Notes: generated by a model not told the origin, from the sequence alone. Counted from the stretch's first letter, positions 7,433 through 15,201 are shown. The stretch: 16,609 bases of DNA from Alphaproteobacteria bacterium (GCA_018828205.1 JAHJWA010000256.1:1-16609); one strand, 5' to 3'. A program made the numbers and translations.

Positions 7433-7755
7433 TCCATCGCCTGCCTGCTGCCCTGATCCCGCTCGCCCTGATCCCGCTCGCCCTGCTGGCGGGCTGCGGG
7501 GAGGAGCCCATCGTCGAACCGACCGACAACGACGGCCGCGCCGCCGAGGGCGAGGTGATCGGCGGCACGATCAGCGATGCGATGCTGCCGCTCGATACGG
7601 TCCGCTCGCAGGCCCCGCGCGCGGCCGCGGAGAGCGCGGCGGGTTCGGGGGAGCCAACCGACGCGGCGGCAGCGCCATCTGCCGATGACGACGGGGCGGA
7701 GCCCGCCGCGGCCACCGCCGAGCCCGAGGTCGAAGCGGACGAAGACGACGCCTGA
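7429..7755 (+). CDS. Small acidic lipoprotein, unknown function
   Basis: This 108-residue protein has a type II (lipoprotein) signal peptide: Arg4, a hydrophobic core, and the lipobox LLAGC with Cys23 as the lipidated residue. Gly follows at +2, so outer-membrane sorting rather than Asp-type retention is expected. The mature part starts with GEEPIVEPTDNDGRA. It has one moderately ordered stretch (GEVIGGTISDAMLPLDTVRS, about 43-62). The rest is a low-complexity Ala/Glu/Asp/Pro tail that is strongly acidic and probably disordered. The ATG overlaps the lipB stop (ATGA), implying translational coupling. The signal peptide contains a perfect 15-base duplication (7453-7482) encoding LIPLA twice. 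I recognise no domain; the family may be restricted to close relatives. Confidence 0.8.
   Translation: MIHRLPAALIPLALIPLALLAGCGEEPIVEPTDNDGRAAEGEVIGGTISDAMLPLDTVRSQAPRAAAESAAGSGEPTDAAAAPSADDDGAEPAAATAEPEVEADEDDA
7453..7482 (+). repeat. Perfect 15-base tandem duplication inside the lipoprotein signal peptide
   Basis: CTGATCCCGCTCGCC occurs twice in direct succession (7453-7467 and 7468-7482) and encodes LIPLA twice. It lengthens the hydrophobic core of the signal peptide without shifting the frame. It is a candidate site of slipped-strand length variation. Confidence 0.9.
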
Positions 7756-7794
7756 CGGATCAGGCGAGGTCCTCGTCCCGCTCGCTGCCGGGCC

Positions 7795-8886
7795 TTATTC
7801 GCCCAGCTTGGGGTAATCCACATAGCCTTCGGGCCCGCTGCCGTACCAGCTGGCCGGCACGTTCACATTGGGCGCGATCTCGGCGCCGGTGCGGATGCGC
7901 TCGGGCAGGTCGGGGTTGGAGATGAACCAGCGACCCCAGGCGACCGCGTCGCAGCGGTCCGCCTCGATATCGGCGACCGCTTCCTCGGCGGTGTAGTCCG
8001 AATTGAGGACCAGCGGCCCGGTGTAGATCGTGCGGATCAGCGGGCTCTGCTTGGGGACCTCGGTCTGGCCGAAGGTGCCCTCGGGGCCCGGTTCGCGCAA
8101 TTCGAGGAAGCCCAGCTTGAGCTCCTCGACCACGCGCGCCGCCGCGCCGAAGGTCGCCGCCGGATCGCTGTCGTCGCAGCCCTGCGTCTCGCCATTGGGC
8201 GACAGGCGGACCGAGACGCGGTCGGCGCCCCAGACGTCGACCAGCGCTTCGAGCACTTCGCGCAGGAAGCGCACCCGGTTCTCGGGCGAACCGCCGTATT
8301 CGTCCTCGCGCAGATTGGTGCTGTCGCGCAGGAACTGGTCGACCAGATAGCCATTCGCGCCGTGCAGCTGGACGCCGTCGAACCCGGCCTTTTTCGCGTT
8401 CTCGGCGGCGTGACGATAGTCGGCCACCACGCGCGAGATTTCCTCGAGCCCGAGCGCGCGCGCGGGTTCGTAATCCCTGCGGCCCTCGAAGGTGTGCGCA
8501 TGGCCGGGCGCCTGCGTGGCGCTGGCGGAAACGGGGGGCTCGCCGCCGAGGAACAGCGGGTGGACCAGACGGCCCATGTGCCACATCTGCAGCACGATCT
8601 TGCCGCCTTCCTCATGAACCGCCTTGGTGACCGCTTTCCAGCCCTCGACCTGCTCGTCGCTCCAGATGCCGGGTGCGGCGGGCCAGCCCAAGCCCTCGAC
8701 GCTGATCCCGGTCGCTTCGCTGATGATCAGCCCGGCGCTGGCGCGCTGGCGGTAATAGGTGACCATCATCTCGTTAGGGACCGAACCGGGCTGGGTCGAG
8801 CGGCCGCGCGTGAGCGGCGCCATGATGACGCGGTTGCTGGCCTCGATCGCACCCAATTTCAGCGGTTCGAAAAGCTTGTCGTGCAT
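7795..8886 (-). CDS. Alkene (ene-) reductase, Old Yellow Enzyme family, NemA-like
   Basis: This 363-residue FMN-dependent TIM-barrel oxidoreductase is the same length as E. coli NemA (365). It uses NAD(P)H to reduce activated C=C bonds, nitro compounds or N-ethylmaleimide. Visible features are APLTRGRS near the N-terminus (FMN-contacting Thr26), LQMWHMGR (99-106), and the substrate-binding pair His175/Asn178 with a nearby Tyr180 in HGANGYLVDQF. LREDEYGGSPENR follows, and the phosphate-binding end is VAWGRWFISNPDLPER. The start is ATG at 8886 (MHDKLFEPL). Extending upstream to 8967 would run through the start of the divergent EamA gene and add residues foreign to the family. Only a weak GGAT precedes the ATG. 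The divergent EamA gene begins 53 bases away, so shared control is possible. The physiological substrate is unknown. Confidence 0.93.
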   Translation of the reverse strand: MHDKLFEPLKLGAIEASNRVIMAPLTRGRSTQPGSVPNEMMVTYYRQRASAGLIISEATGISVEGLGWPAAPGIWSDEQVEGWKAVTKAVHEEGGKIVLQMWHMGRLVHPLFLGGEPPVSASATQAPGHAHTFEGRRDYEPARALGLEEISRVVADYRHAAENAKKAGFDGVQLHGANGYLVDQFLRDSTNLREDEYGGSPENRVRFLREVLEALVDVWGADRVSVRLSPNGETQGCDDSDPAATFGAAARVVEELKLGFLELREPGPEGTFGQTEVPKQSPLIRTIYTGPLVLNSDYTAEEAVADIEADRCDAVAWGRWFISNPDLPERIRTGAEIAPNVNVPASWYGSGPEGYVDYPKLGE

Positions 8887-8939
8887 GTGCGGATATCCAT
8901 TTTGCTGGTGTGTCGTGGCCTGGGAGCTAGGGAGCGGCC

Positions 8940-9845
8940 ATGACAGTGACAAGCGCAGCTCCGGCAAAGAAAGCCTATCAGGCCAGTCCCTGGCACTTCG
9001 CCGCGCTGCTGGCGGGCAATGCGGCGCTGGCGTTCGGGCCGTGGTTCGTCCGGGTGGCCGACACCGGCCCGGTCAGCGCCGGGTTCTGGCGGCTGGCGCT
9101 GCCGATCCCGCTGATCGCCTGGCTCGCCTGGCGCGAACGCAGCGGCGCGCCGCTCGACCGGCGGCTGCTGTGGCTGGTTGCACTTGCGGGGGTGTTCTTC
9201 GCGGTCGATCTGGCGAGCTGGCATATCGGCATCGAAATGACCCGGCTGGGCAATGCCGTGCTGTTCGGCAATTCGGGCAGCGTGATCCTGATGCTCTGGG
9301 GGCTGATCGCGCTGCGCCGCGCACCGCTCCCGCGCGAGGCGCTGGCGGTGCTCGCCGCGCTGTCGGGCGCCGCAATCCTGCTGGGCCGCAGCCTGGAGAT
9401 TTCAGCCGCCAGCGCGCTGGGCGATCTGTTCTGCCTGTTCGCCGGGCTGTGTTACGCCTTCTACCTGCTCCCTGCGCAGCGCGCGCGGGCGACGCTCGGG
9501 GGCTGGACCGTGCTGCTGCTGGTCTGCTGCGTCGCCGCGCCGATCATGCTGGCGATGGCCTTCGCGCTTGGCGAACCGATCCTGCCCGGTGCCGCCGGCT
9601 GGAGCCCGCTGGTGGGGCTCGCGGTGTCGAGCCAGTTGGTCGGTCAGGGCCTGCTGGTCTACGCGCTGCGGCACTTCCCGCCGCTGGTGATCGGCATGGC
9701 GCTGCTGACCCAGCCCGCCATCGCCGCCTGCGTCGGCTGGTTCGCCTTCGGCGAGACGCTGACGGTGATGGACATCGCCGGGATGGCGTTGCTGGCGGGG
9801 GCGCTGGTGCTCGCGCGCTCCGCGCCGCCGCCCAAGCTCGCCTAG
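8940..9845 (+). CDS. EamA (DMT superfamily) transporter
   Basis: This 301-residue inner-membrane protein has about ten hydrophobic segments arranged as two EamA repeats of five helices, as in the drug/metabolite transporter superfamily (RhaT/YdcZ/PecM relatives). In the first repeat, FVRVADTGPVSAGFWRLAL and the segment around IEMTRLGNAVLFGNS match the usual 'xRxxxxxPxxxxxxR' and 'ALxxTxxxxA' patterns. In the second repeat, GQGLLVYALRHFPPLVIGM is followed by QPAIAACVGWFAFGETLT. ATG at 8940 is supported by GGGAG upstream (CTAGGGAGCGGCC). It exports or imports an unknown small metabolite. It is divergent from the ene-reductase. Its stop codon shares CTAG with the convergent DUF2254 gene. Confidence 0.92.
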   Translation: MTVTSAAPAKKAYQASPWHFAALLAGNAALAFGPWFVRVADTGPVSAGFWRLALPIPLIAWLAWRERSGAPLDRRLLWLVALAGVFFAVDLASWHIGIEMTRLGNAVLFGNSGSVILMLWGLIALRRAPLPREALAVLAALSGAAILLGRSLEISAASALGDLFCLFAGLCYAFYLLPAQRARATLGGWTVLLLVCCVAAPIMLAMAFALGEPILPGAAGWSPLVGLAVSSQLVGQGLLVYALRHFPPLVIGMALLTQPAIAACVGWFAFGETLTVMDIAGMALLAGALVLARSAPPPKLA

Positions 9846-11161
9846 CGTTCGATCTTTTCGCGGAAGCGCTGGTAGCGTGCCTCCACCGCATCCAGTTCGG
9901 GCCCGACGAGATGCTCGCGCGCCTGGCTCACCAGCAAATCGCCTTCCTGCCGGATCGCCGCGCGACGGCTTTCGTCGTCCACCATGCTCGCGGCATCGAC
10001 CAGCGCATCGAAGGTCACCTGCGTCGCGATGCGATTGGTGGCGATCCCGCCGCGAACCGCGCCGAAGCCGCGTGCGAGATAATGCTCGAAATCGTCCTCG
10101 AGCAGGACGAGATGCGGTTCCTCGCCGTCCTTGGCATAGCTGCGGGTGAGATCGCGATAGCCGAGTTGGGCGGTGGCGGCGCCCAGCCAGTGGACCGCGG
10201 TCACCGCGGTGAAGGGATCGTTGATGCCCGGCGACAGCGCGCGCAAGGCGATCTCGACCAGTTCGTCGATCAGGAACTGCATGTCCTGGCTGGGCGTGCG
10301 CATGCTGCCGAGCGTGAAGCAGTCGCGCACTTCGTCGTCGGGGCAATCCTCGACCGAGTCCATGTCGGACCAGAAGGCGATCGTGACTTCGGGATGGACG
10401 AAATCGCCCGTCCTTGCCGCCAGCTTGAGCTTGCCGTTCTCGCGCTTGGCGATCCGCTCCAGGCGGGCGAAGCCGATCGCCTGGATGTAGCCGGTGCCGC
10501 TGGCGACGATCGCGGTGCCTTGGGGCGCCGAGCTGGCTCTCTTGCCGGTGTTCCGGTCGGGGAAGCGCTCGATGATGTCCTTGAGGAGGCGGGCTCCGAT
10601 GCCCTTGAGCACCGAGTTCACCCGGATCGAGGCGGGAATGTGGTTGAGGAAATAGACCAGCACCGCGACCGACAGGCCCATCAGCCCGAAGGCCACCAGC
10701 AGCGACAATTGCGGGACGAAGCCGGGCAGCGCCGTGGCCATGGCGTCCTCGGCGCTGGCGGGCACCTCATGCTCGGCGCGGACGGTGCGCAGAACCGTGA
10801 TCGCGTAGACGAAGGTGCCGATGAAGGTCGCGAGGCTGAACTGATTGCCGCGATCCTCCATGAAATTGGTCAGCAATCGCGGGCCGTAATTGCCGCTGGC
10901 ATAGGCCACCGCGGCGATGGTGATCGAGAAGACCGTGGAGGCGACCCCGATCATGGAACCCGCGATAACGGTGAGCATGTTGCTCGCGCCCTCGGGGCGC
11001 GCAGGCTGCAGCCAGACGATGTCGTCGAGAAACTCCGCCCAGCCGCTGCGGTCGAGCCAGGTCGTGACCAGCGCCAGCACCAGCGCACCGATGGAGAAGA
11101 TCGCGGGGAGGAACCAGTAGCTGGCGTTGATGCTCTGCCAGATCACGCGCAACCGGGTCAT
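9842..11161 (-). CDS. DUF2254 membrane protein (second gene of tandem pair)
   Basis: This 439-residue protein of the DUF2254 family has four N-terminal membrane helices at about 15-36, 61-90, 108-127 and 152-175. A large soluble C-terminal part follows. That part contains a beta-rich segment (GYIQAIGFARL to HPEVTIAF, about 224-264), the family hallmark ALSPGINDPFTA (308-319), and a helical end (ARYQRFREKIER). The biochemical function of DUF2254 is unknown. The start is ATG at 11161, with GAGG (complement of 11169-11172) 7 bases upstream, inside the preceding gene. The ATG overlaps that gene's TGA by 4 bases (ATGA), so translation is probably coupled. It ends in CTAG shared with the convergent EamA gene. 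It is clearly homologous to, but well diverged from, its upstream neighbour. Confidence 0.88.
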   Translation of the reverse strand: MTRLRVIWQSINASYWFLPAIFSIGALVLALVTTWLDRSGWAEFLDDIVWLQPARPEGASNMLTVIAGSMIGVASTVFSITIAAVAYASGNYGPRLLTNFMEDRGNQFSLATFIGTFVYAITVLRTVRAEHEVPASAEDAMATALPGFVPQLSLLVAFGLMGLSVAVLVYFLNHIPASIRVNSVLKGIGARLLKDIIERFPDRNTGKRASSAPQGTAIVASGTGYIQAIGFARLERIAKRENGKLKLAARTGDFVHPEVTIAFWSDMDSVEDCPDDEVRDCFTLGSMRTPSQDMQFLIDELVEIALRALSPGINDPFTAVTAVHWLGAATAQLGYRDLTRSYAKDGEEPHLVLLEDDFEHYLARGFGAVRGGIATNRIATQVTFDALVDAASMVDDESRRAAIRQEGDLLVSQAREHLVGPELDAVEARYQRFREKIER

Positions 11162-12453
11162 GGTGCATCCTCGGGCTGCGGGAAGCGGCCCAGGGCGGCG
11201 GCGAGATCATCGCGGTCGCCGACAAAACCGGTCCTGGCCGCCGCATGGTCGTGGAGGTTCACCGCACTGGCCCGAAGAAAGGCAAGCAGGGCGGTCGGGC
11301 ATCGGCGGTCGCCGAGCAGGGCTACGAGCCGGGCGTAATTGTCGATCATGCGGATGGCGACCGCGGGATAATCGCTGGCCGACTGGCGGAAGGCCTTGAG
11401 CGGCGCCTCGAACAATCCGCGAAAATCCTGGCCCGGCAGTTCCAAACGCGGATCGGGCGGATAGGCGGCGATCATGCCGTCGTCGACCCAGGTCTCCGCA
11501 TGACCCGCGATCGCGGCGGCAAGCTGGTCGGCGCAGGCGATCGCGGTGTAGAAATCATTGATCCCCGGCGACAGCGCCCGCGCCGCCACTTCCACCAGCA
11601 GGCGAACCTGGAAGACCGTCGATTCGATGCCCGAGCGAAAATCGCTGATCGGGGCAGCGGAAAGCACCGGTTCGTCGCCCGCTGGCGTGCGTTCGAAACG
11701 CACCAGCGCCTCGCCCTCGAGGACGTGCTGGCCGGGGGCAACGCAGAAGCGAACCGCGCCCGGGTGACCGGCAAGTTCTCCGGCGATCTTCTTCAGATCT
11801 ATGCTCTGGACGTAGCCGTCGCGCGGGGCGCGAACCGCATGGGCCCATTCGCCCGCATAGGGCGCCGCCGCAATGACGGGCACTGCGACGCTCGACGCCT
11901 CGCGTCCGATATGCGCGACCGAGCGGTCGATGAACATCGTCCGGCCCAGATCGTGGATTGCGACCCCGAGCATGGCGATATTGACGGCGGCGAGCACCAA
12001 CACGGCGGCGAGAGCGAAATGCGGGACCAGCGCGATCGGCGCCTCGGCATCGATGCGCGCGAAGACGATGACCGAGAACACCAGGCAGAAGGTGAGGCCC
12101 GCCATCGACAGCCGGACCAACCCCTTGTCGAGCCAGCGATCGACCAGCCGGACACCGAGATTGCCGGTGGCGAGCGTCAGCACGATCAGCACGATCGACC
12201 AGTAGAGCGTGAGAAAAGCGGCGTTGACGCCGACGATCGCGGCGGCGACGTCCTGCGCGGTGTCGGCCGCGACGAAGAGCGCAAGGCCCTGCTCGTGGAG
12301 CCAGCGCCCGGCGCCTTCGGCATCGGCCCACAGCACCAGCCCCGCCATCAGCGGCGCGACCAAGACTGCAACCAGCGGTAGCGACCAGTAATTGGCCACC
12401 AGCCGGTGGATCATCCAGTCTCTGATGCCCCCGATCGGGCCCCTTGCAGCCAA
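11158..12453 (-). CDS. DUF2254 membrane protein (first gene of tandem pair)
   Basis: This 431-residue DUF2254 paralogue of the following gene has about four N-terminal helices: around 23-43, 68-97, 117-133 and 145-167. The soluble part mirrors its neighbour segment by segment: DGYVQSIDLKKIAGEL with a barrel-like APGQHVLEGEALVRF (239-253), then RLLVEVAARALSPGINDFYTA ending at 304. It also has a C-terminal helical stretch with MIDNYARLVALLG. Start choice: TTG at 12453 has AGGGGG 9 bases upstream and gives an N-terminus of length similar to its paralogue. The alternative ATG at 12414 leaves only eight residues before the first helix (YWSLPL). It lies 106 bases downstream of nadA on the same strand, so read-through is possible but unproven. 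Function unknown. Confidence 0.85.
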   Translation of the reverse strand: MAARGPIGGIRDWMIHRLVANYWSLPLVAVLVAPLMAGLVLWADAEGAGRWLHEQGLALFVAADTAQDVAAAIVGVNAAFLTLYWSIVLIVLTLATGNLGVRLVDRWLDKGLVRLSMAGLTFCLVFSVIVFARIDAEAPIALVPHFALAAVLVLAAVNIAMLGVAIHDLGRTMFIDRSVAHIGREASSVAVPVIAAAPYAGEWAHAVRAPRDGYVQSIDLKKIAGELAGHPGAVRFCVAPGQHVLEGEALVRFERTPAGDEPVLSAAPISDFRSGIESTVFQVRLLVEVAARALSPGINDFYTAIACADQLAAAIAGHAETWVDDGMIAAYPPDPRLELPGQDFRGLFEAPLKAFRQSASDYPAVAIRMIDNYARLVALLGDRRCPTALLAFLRASAVNLHDHAAARTGFVGDRDDLAAALGRFPQPEDAP

Positions 12454-12501
12454 TTGCCTATGCCCCCTGCAAATTCGCGATGGCGCAAATGCGTCCCTCG
12501 A

Positions 12502-12511
12502 GCGGGCCCGC
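12502..12511. other. Perfect 10-base palindrome GCGGGCCCGC between nadA and the DUF2254 pair
   Basis: This self-complementary decamer lies in the 106-base gap between the nadA stop and the first DUF2254 start. It is too tight for a hairpin loop on its own. It may be part of a GC-rich terminator or a protein site, or be chance in this base composition. I saw no convincing promoter or T-tract in the rest of the gap. Confidence 0.3.
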
Positions 12512-12559
12512 CAAGCGCCGGTTTGCCTACAAGTGACTCAAAACGACAGGAACGCGAAC

Positions 12560-13546
12560 CTATATTTTGCCCAGATCGCCATGGCCGATCGTCCCGCTTG
12601 CCAATTCGAGCATGCGGTCGAGACTGCGCTTGGCCTGGAGCCTCAGACCTTCCTCGATCTCGATCCGGGGTTCGAGATCGCGCAGACAGGTGTAGAGTTT
12701 CTCCAGCGTGTTGAGCGCCATATAGGGGCAGATGTTGCAGCTGCAGTTGCCGTCGGCGCCGGGCGCGCCGATGAAATTCTTGCTCGGCAGCGCCTTTTCC
12801 ATCTGGTGGATGATATGCGGCTCGGTGGCGACGATCAGCGTGTCGCCCTCGAAGGTCTCGGCGAACTGGAGGATGCCGCTGGTCGAGCCGACGTAATCCG
12901 CGTGATCGACGATCGTCGGCGGGCATTCGGGATGCGCCGCGATCGGCGCGCCGGGATATTGCTGCTTGAGCTTGAGCAGCTCGGTCTCGCTGAAGGCCTC
13001 GTGGACGATGCAGACCCCGGGCCAGAGCAGCATCTCGCGGTCGAACTTGCGGCTGAGATAGCCGCCCAGATGGCGATCGGGACCGAAGATGATTTTCTGG
13101 TCCTTGGGGATCTGCTGAAGGATCGTCTCGGCGCTCGAACTGGTGACGATCACGTCGGAGAGCGCCTTCACCTCGGTCGAGCAATTGATGTAGGTCAGCG
13201 CGATGTGATCGGGATGCGCCTCGCGGAAGGCCTTGAACTTCTCGGGCGGGCAGCTGTCTTCAAGGCTGCAGCCGGCATCCATATCGGGCAACACGACGAT
13301 CTTTTCGGGGCTCAGGATCTTGGCGGTGTCGGCCATGAACTTGACCCCGCAGAACGCGATCACATCGGCATCGGTCTCGGCCGCCATCTGGCTCAGCTGG
13401 AGCGAATCGCCGACGAAATCGGCGAGGTCCTGGATCTGGGGGCTCTGGTAGTAATGCGCGAGGATCACCGCGTTGCGCTCCTTGCGCAGGCGATCGATCT
13501 CTCCAAGCAGGTCGGTGCCGGTGGGCGGGGTGGTCTGGGCAGTCAT
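12560..13546 (-). CDS. nadA: Quinolinate synthase NadA
   Basis: NadA condenses iminoaspartate with dihydroxyacetone phosphate to form quinolinate, the NAD precursor, using an oxygen-sensitive [4Fe-4S] cluster in the cytoplasm. The 328-residue product is full length. HYYQSPQIQDLADFVGDS (31-48) is the classic N-terminal motif. Then come FCGVKFMADTAKIL, the first cluster cysteine Cys93 (DAGCSL), Cys179 (PGVCIVHE), HPEC (205-208) and STSG (221-224). The C-terminal CSCNICPYM has Cys273 as third ligand, with Cys268 and Cys270 close by. The start is ATG at 13546, with AGGA 9 bases upstream (complement of 13556-13559). nadB and nadC are not adjacent here, unlike many alphaproteobacterial nadABC operons. 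An inverted repeat lies 15-32 bases upstream. Confidence 0.97.
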   Translation of the reverse strand: MTAQTTPPTGTDLLGEIDRLRKERNAVILAHYYQSPQIQDLADFVGDSLQLSQMAAETDADVIAFCGVKFMADTAKILSPEKIVVLPDMDAGCSLEDSCPPEKFKAFREAHPDHIALTYINCSTEVKALSDVIVTSSSAETILQQIPKDQKIIFGPDRHLGGYLSRKFDREMLLWPGVCIVHEAFSETELLKLKQQYPGAPIAAHPECPPTIVDHADYVGSTSGILQFAETFEGDTLIVATEPHIIHQMEKALPSKNFIGAPGADGNCSCNICPYMALNTLEKLYTCLRDLEPRIEIEEGLRLQAKRSLDRMLELASGTIGHGDLGKI

Positions 13547-13560
13547 GCTGTTCGTCCTAA

Positions 13561-13578
13561 GCTCGCTTTACCGCGAGC
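13561..13578 (-). promoter_or_regulatory. Perfect inverted repeat in the nadA leader (hairpin or operator)
   Basis: Read toward nadA, GCTCGC-GGTAAA-GCGAGC forms a perfect 6-bp dyad ending 14 bases before the ATG, just 5' of the AGGA ribosome site. A TATGCT (complement of 13576-13581) that could serve as a -10 element overlaps its upstream edge; the matching -35 is poor. It may be a repressor operator over the transcription start or a translation-affecting hairpin. No direct evidence favours either. Confidence 0.45.
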
Positions 13579-13618
13579 ATATAGGCCGAAAGGTCACGCT
13601 TGCGAGGGGGTTATGCTT

Positions 13619-14398
13619 TCACGGGGTGAAGTCTGCAGGGAGATAGGCCTGCATCGGCCGCTCGGCACCGGGTGTGCCGGCGATGACGGCCTCGGTGATC
13701 GCTATGCCCCAGACGCTGTTGGCGAGGAGCATCGAGACGATGAAGCTTGCGGCGTAGATTCCCGTCCCCCACCAATAGGCGGCATGGATGCGGCGGTCCC
13801 GGCGCAGGTCGGCGATCATCCCGATCAGCGGGAAAGCGAAGGTGAGGACGATCGTCGTCGTCCAGGCATGGGGTATCATCAGCGGCAGCGGCAGGAGGCG
13901 ACCCAGTCCGGGTCCGGTGAGCATCGCCATGGCGACAAGCATCAGACGGCGATGCCAGCCGGTGTAGCGTTGCCGCTGCAGCGCCCAATAGGCGAGCCCC
14001 CCGAAACACAGCAGCAACGCCACATTGCTGATCAGGAACTCGTTGACGTCGAAGAAGAACGGTCCGCCGGTGCGCCGCGCGACCGTGATCATGATCGCGC
14101 AGCCGGTCGCCACCATCGCGGCGATCCAGACATAGGCGAGCTTGCCGAGGCGAACATGCAACGTCCAGTTCCCCCGCGCCGCCGAAACGTGCTGGGCCAG
14201 ATACAGGGCGACCCAGCCCATGAAGGTAACGCCGTGGATGTGATAGGCGACAGGAGCGGCAAAACTCGACCGGCCCATGGCGAGCTGGAGCGAGAAACCG
14301 GCCACGATGATGGCCGACATTGCGAATGCCATGACGGCAAAGAACCGGGCGTTGCCCTTTCTCGCCGGTGCGGTCTGCGGTGATGCGATAGTCGCCAT
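13619..14398 (-). CDS. Histidine-rich integral membrane protein, unknown function
   Basis: This 259-residue protein has about seven hydrophobic segments, roughly 19-40, 50-71, 86-106, 120-140, 150-168, 178-197 and 212-234. Several histidines sit at helix borders: YHIHGVTFMGW (His53, His55), AQH (His70), TLHVRLGK (His81), GWHRRLM (His149), PHAW (His177) and IHAAYWW (His205). The order H-x-HG, W, Q, then LHxRLG recalls a widespread family of uncharacterised membrane proteins, loosely like DUF2306. The histidines could bind haem or metal, but that is only inference. The start is ATG at 14398 with GGAGGA about 9 bases upstream. A promoter-like sequence lies further upstream. It is followed 72 bases later by nadA on the same strand. 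Confidence 0.78.
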   Translation of the reverse strand: MATIASPQTAPARKGNARFFAVMAFAMSAIIVAGFSLQLAMGRSSFAAPVAYHIHGVTFMGWVALYLAQHVSAARGNWTLHVRLGKLAYVWIAAMVATGCAIMITVARRTGGPFFFDVNEFLISNVALLLCFGGLAYWALQRQRYTGWHRRLMLVAMAMLTGPGLGRLLPLPLMIPHAWTTTIVLTFAFPLIGMIADLRRDRRIHAAYWWGTGIYAASFIVSMLLANSVWGIAITEAVIAGTPGAERPMQAYLPADFTP

Positions 14399-14451
14399 GG
14401 TCCCAGTCCTCCCCCCTAGGGATGAGTCGAGCGACCTCAATGATAGGACGA

Positions 14452-14481
14452 TATTTACCCGAACCCGCGCACGCCGGTCAA
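14452..14481 (-). promoter_or_regulatory. Sigma-70-like promoter for the histidine-rich membrane protein gene
   Basis: On the minus strand TTGACC (complement of 14476-14481) is a near-perfect -35. After an 18-base spacer it is followed by TAAATA (complement of 14452-14457), a moderate -10. The predicted start would leave about 45 bases of leader before the ATG at 14398, with GGAGGA in it. It sits in the gap after the DUF4230 gene. It is the clearest promoter I can read in the window. Confidence 0.5.
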
Positions 14482-14493
14482 TCGATCGCGTGC

Positions 14494-15201
14494 CTAGCTC
14501 GCCTCGGATTCGTCCTCGAAGCGCACCAGCACGCGGACGTCGCCATAGCCCGCCACTTGCAGCGGGATGGCGAGGTTCTGGCGGACCGCAGCCTTGGCCG
14601 CCTGTCGCGCCAGCGCGAGCACCTCGGGGTTGCGGGCGAAGGCGCTGGCCTTGGCTTCGGCCTGGCGCGAATTGTTGCGCGCCAGATCCTGCGAGGCGTC
14701 GCGGGTCACCCAGGTGCCCTCGGTGAAGACCCGCGCCTGCGCCTCGTCGAGATTGGGGGTGGTGGTCTGAATCTGGGGGAGGGTGACGTTGAGCGTGTCG
14801 CCTTCGGCATCCCAGGCGAAATCGCCGCGGTCCATGGTCGAGAGGTCGAGCCGGTATTCGACCGAGGCCGGAATGATCGTCGCCTGACGCGAGCGCAGCA
14901 CGGGCAGACCCATCACGCCGCGGGTGTCCTCGCTCTCGGCGACAACCTCGAAGCGCGAGCTGAAGACGGTGAGCGAGTTCTGGCGCTCGAAGGCCAGCAT
15001 CGCGCTGCCGACGGGATCGCCTTCCTCCTGATAGAGGAACGCGCGCCAGGCGAGCCAGACCACCGCGGCGAGCAGGATGAACACCACCAGCCACGGCGCG
15101 CCTCTCAGGCGGCTGCGCTGCGCCACCCGGGCATCGCGTTCCACGCGGGGCTCGAGCGTCCCGCCCGTCCTCGCGCTCTGGGTCTTCAACTGGTCTGCCA
15201 T
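14494..15201 (-). CDS. DUF4230 domain-containing protein, single-pass membrane anchored
   Basis: This 235-residue protein has a basic, polar N-terminus, one transmembrane helix at about 36-57 (PWLVVFILLAAVVWLAWRAF), and then a soluble, probably periplasmic domain. The domain has features of DUF4230: a beta-rich ASVEYRLDLSTMDRGDFAW, TLNVTLPQIQTTTPNLDE (137-152), and a long Ala/Arg/Gln-rich amphipathic helix ending QAAKAAVRQNLAIPL. The last strand is DVRVLVRFED. The biochemical role of the family is unknown. The start is ATG at 15201 with a strong GGAGG six bases upstream, lying inside the end of the hydrolase gene. The two genes overlap by 16 bases on the same strand, so they are probably cotranscribed. 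Confidence 0.82.
   Translation of the reverse strand: MADQLKTQSARTGGTLEPRVERDARVAQRSRLRGAPWLVVFILLAAVVWLAWRAFLYQEEGDPVGSAMLAFERQNSLTVFSSRFEVVAESEDTRGVMGLPVLRSRQATIIPASVEYRLDLSTMDRGDFAWDAEGDTLNVTLPQIQTTTPNLDEAQARVFTEGTWVTRDASQDLARNNSRQAEAKASAFARNPEVLALARQAAKAAVRQNLAIPLQVAGYGDVRVLVRFEDESEAS

Noticed and set aside
8891..8898. GGATATCC palindrome in the ene-reductase leader
   Set aside because: At eight bases it is too short to claim as an operator without conservation data.
8887..8967. N-terminal extension of the ene-reductase to 8967
   Set aside because: It would overlap the first codons of the EamA gene. The family starts at MHDKLFEPL-like sequence, and the extension is shadow coding of the other strand.
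13547..13618. A riboswitch upstream of nadA
   Set aside because: The gap is only 72 bases and holds one simple dyad; no known NAD-sensing RNA consensus could be recognised.
12392..14383. Very long open frame on the plus strand across nadA and neighbours
   Set aside because: It is antisense to nadA and the histidine-rich membrane gene and resembles no protein family. Long shadow frames are expected at this GC content.
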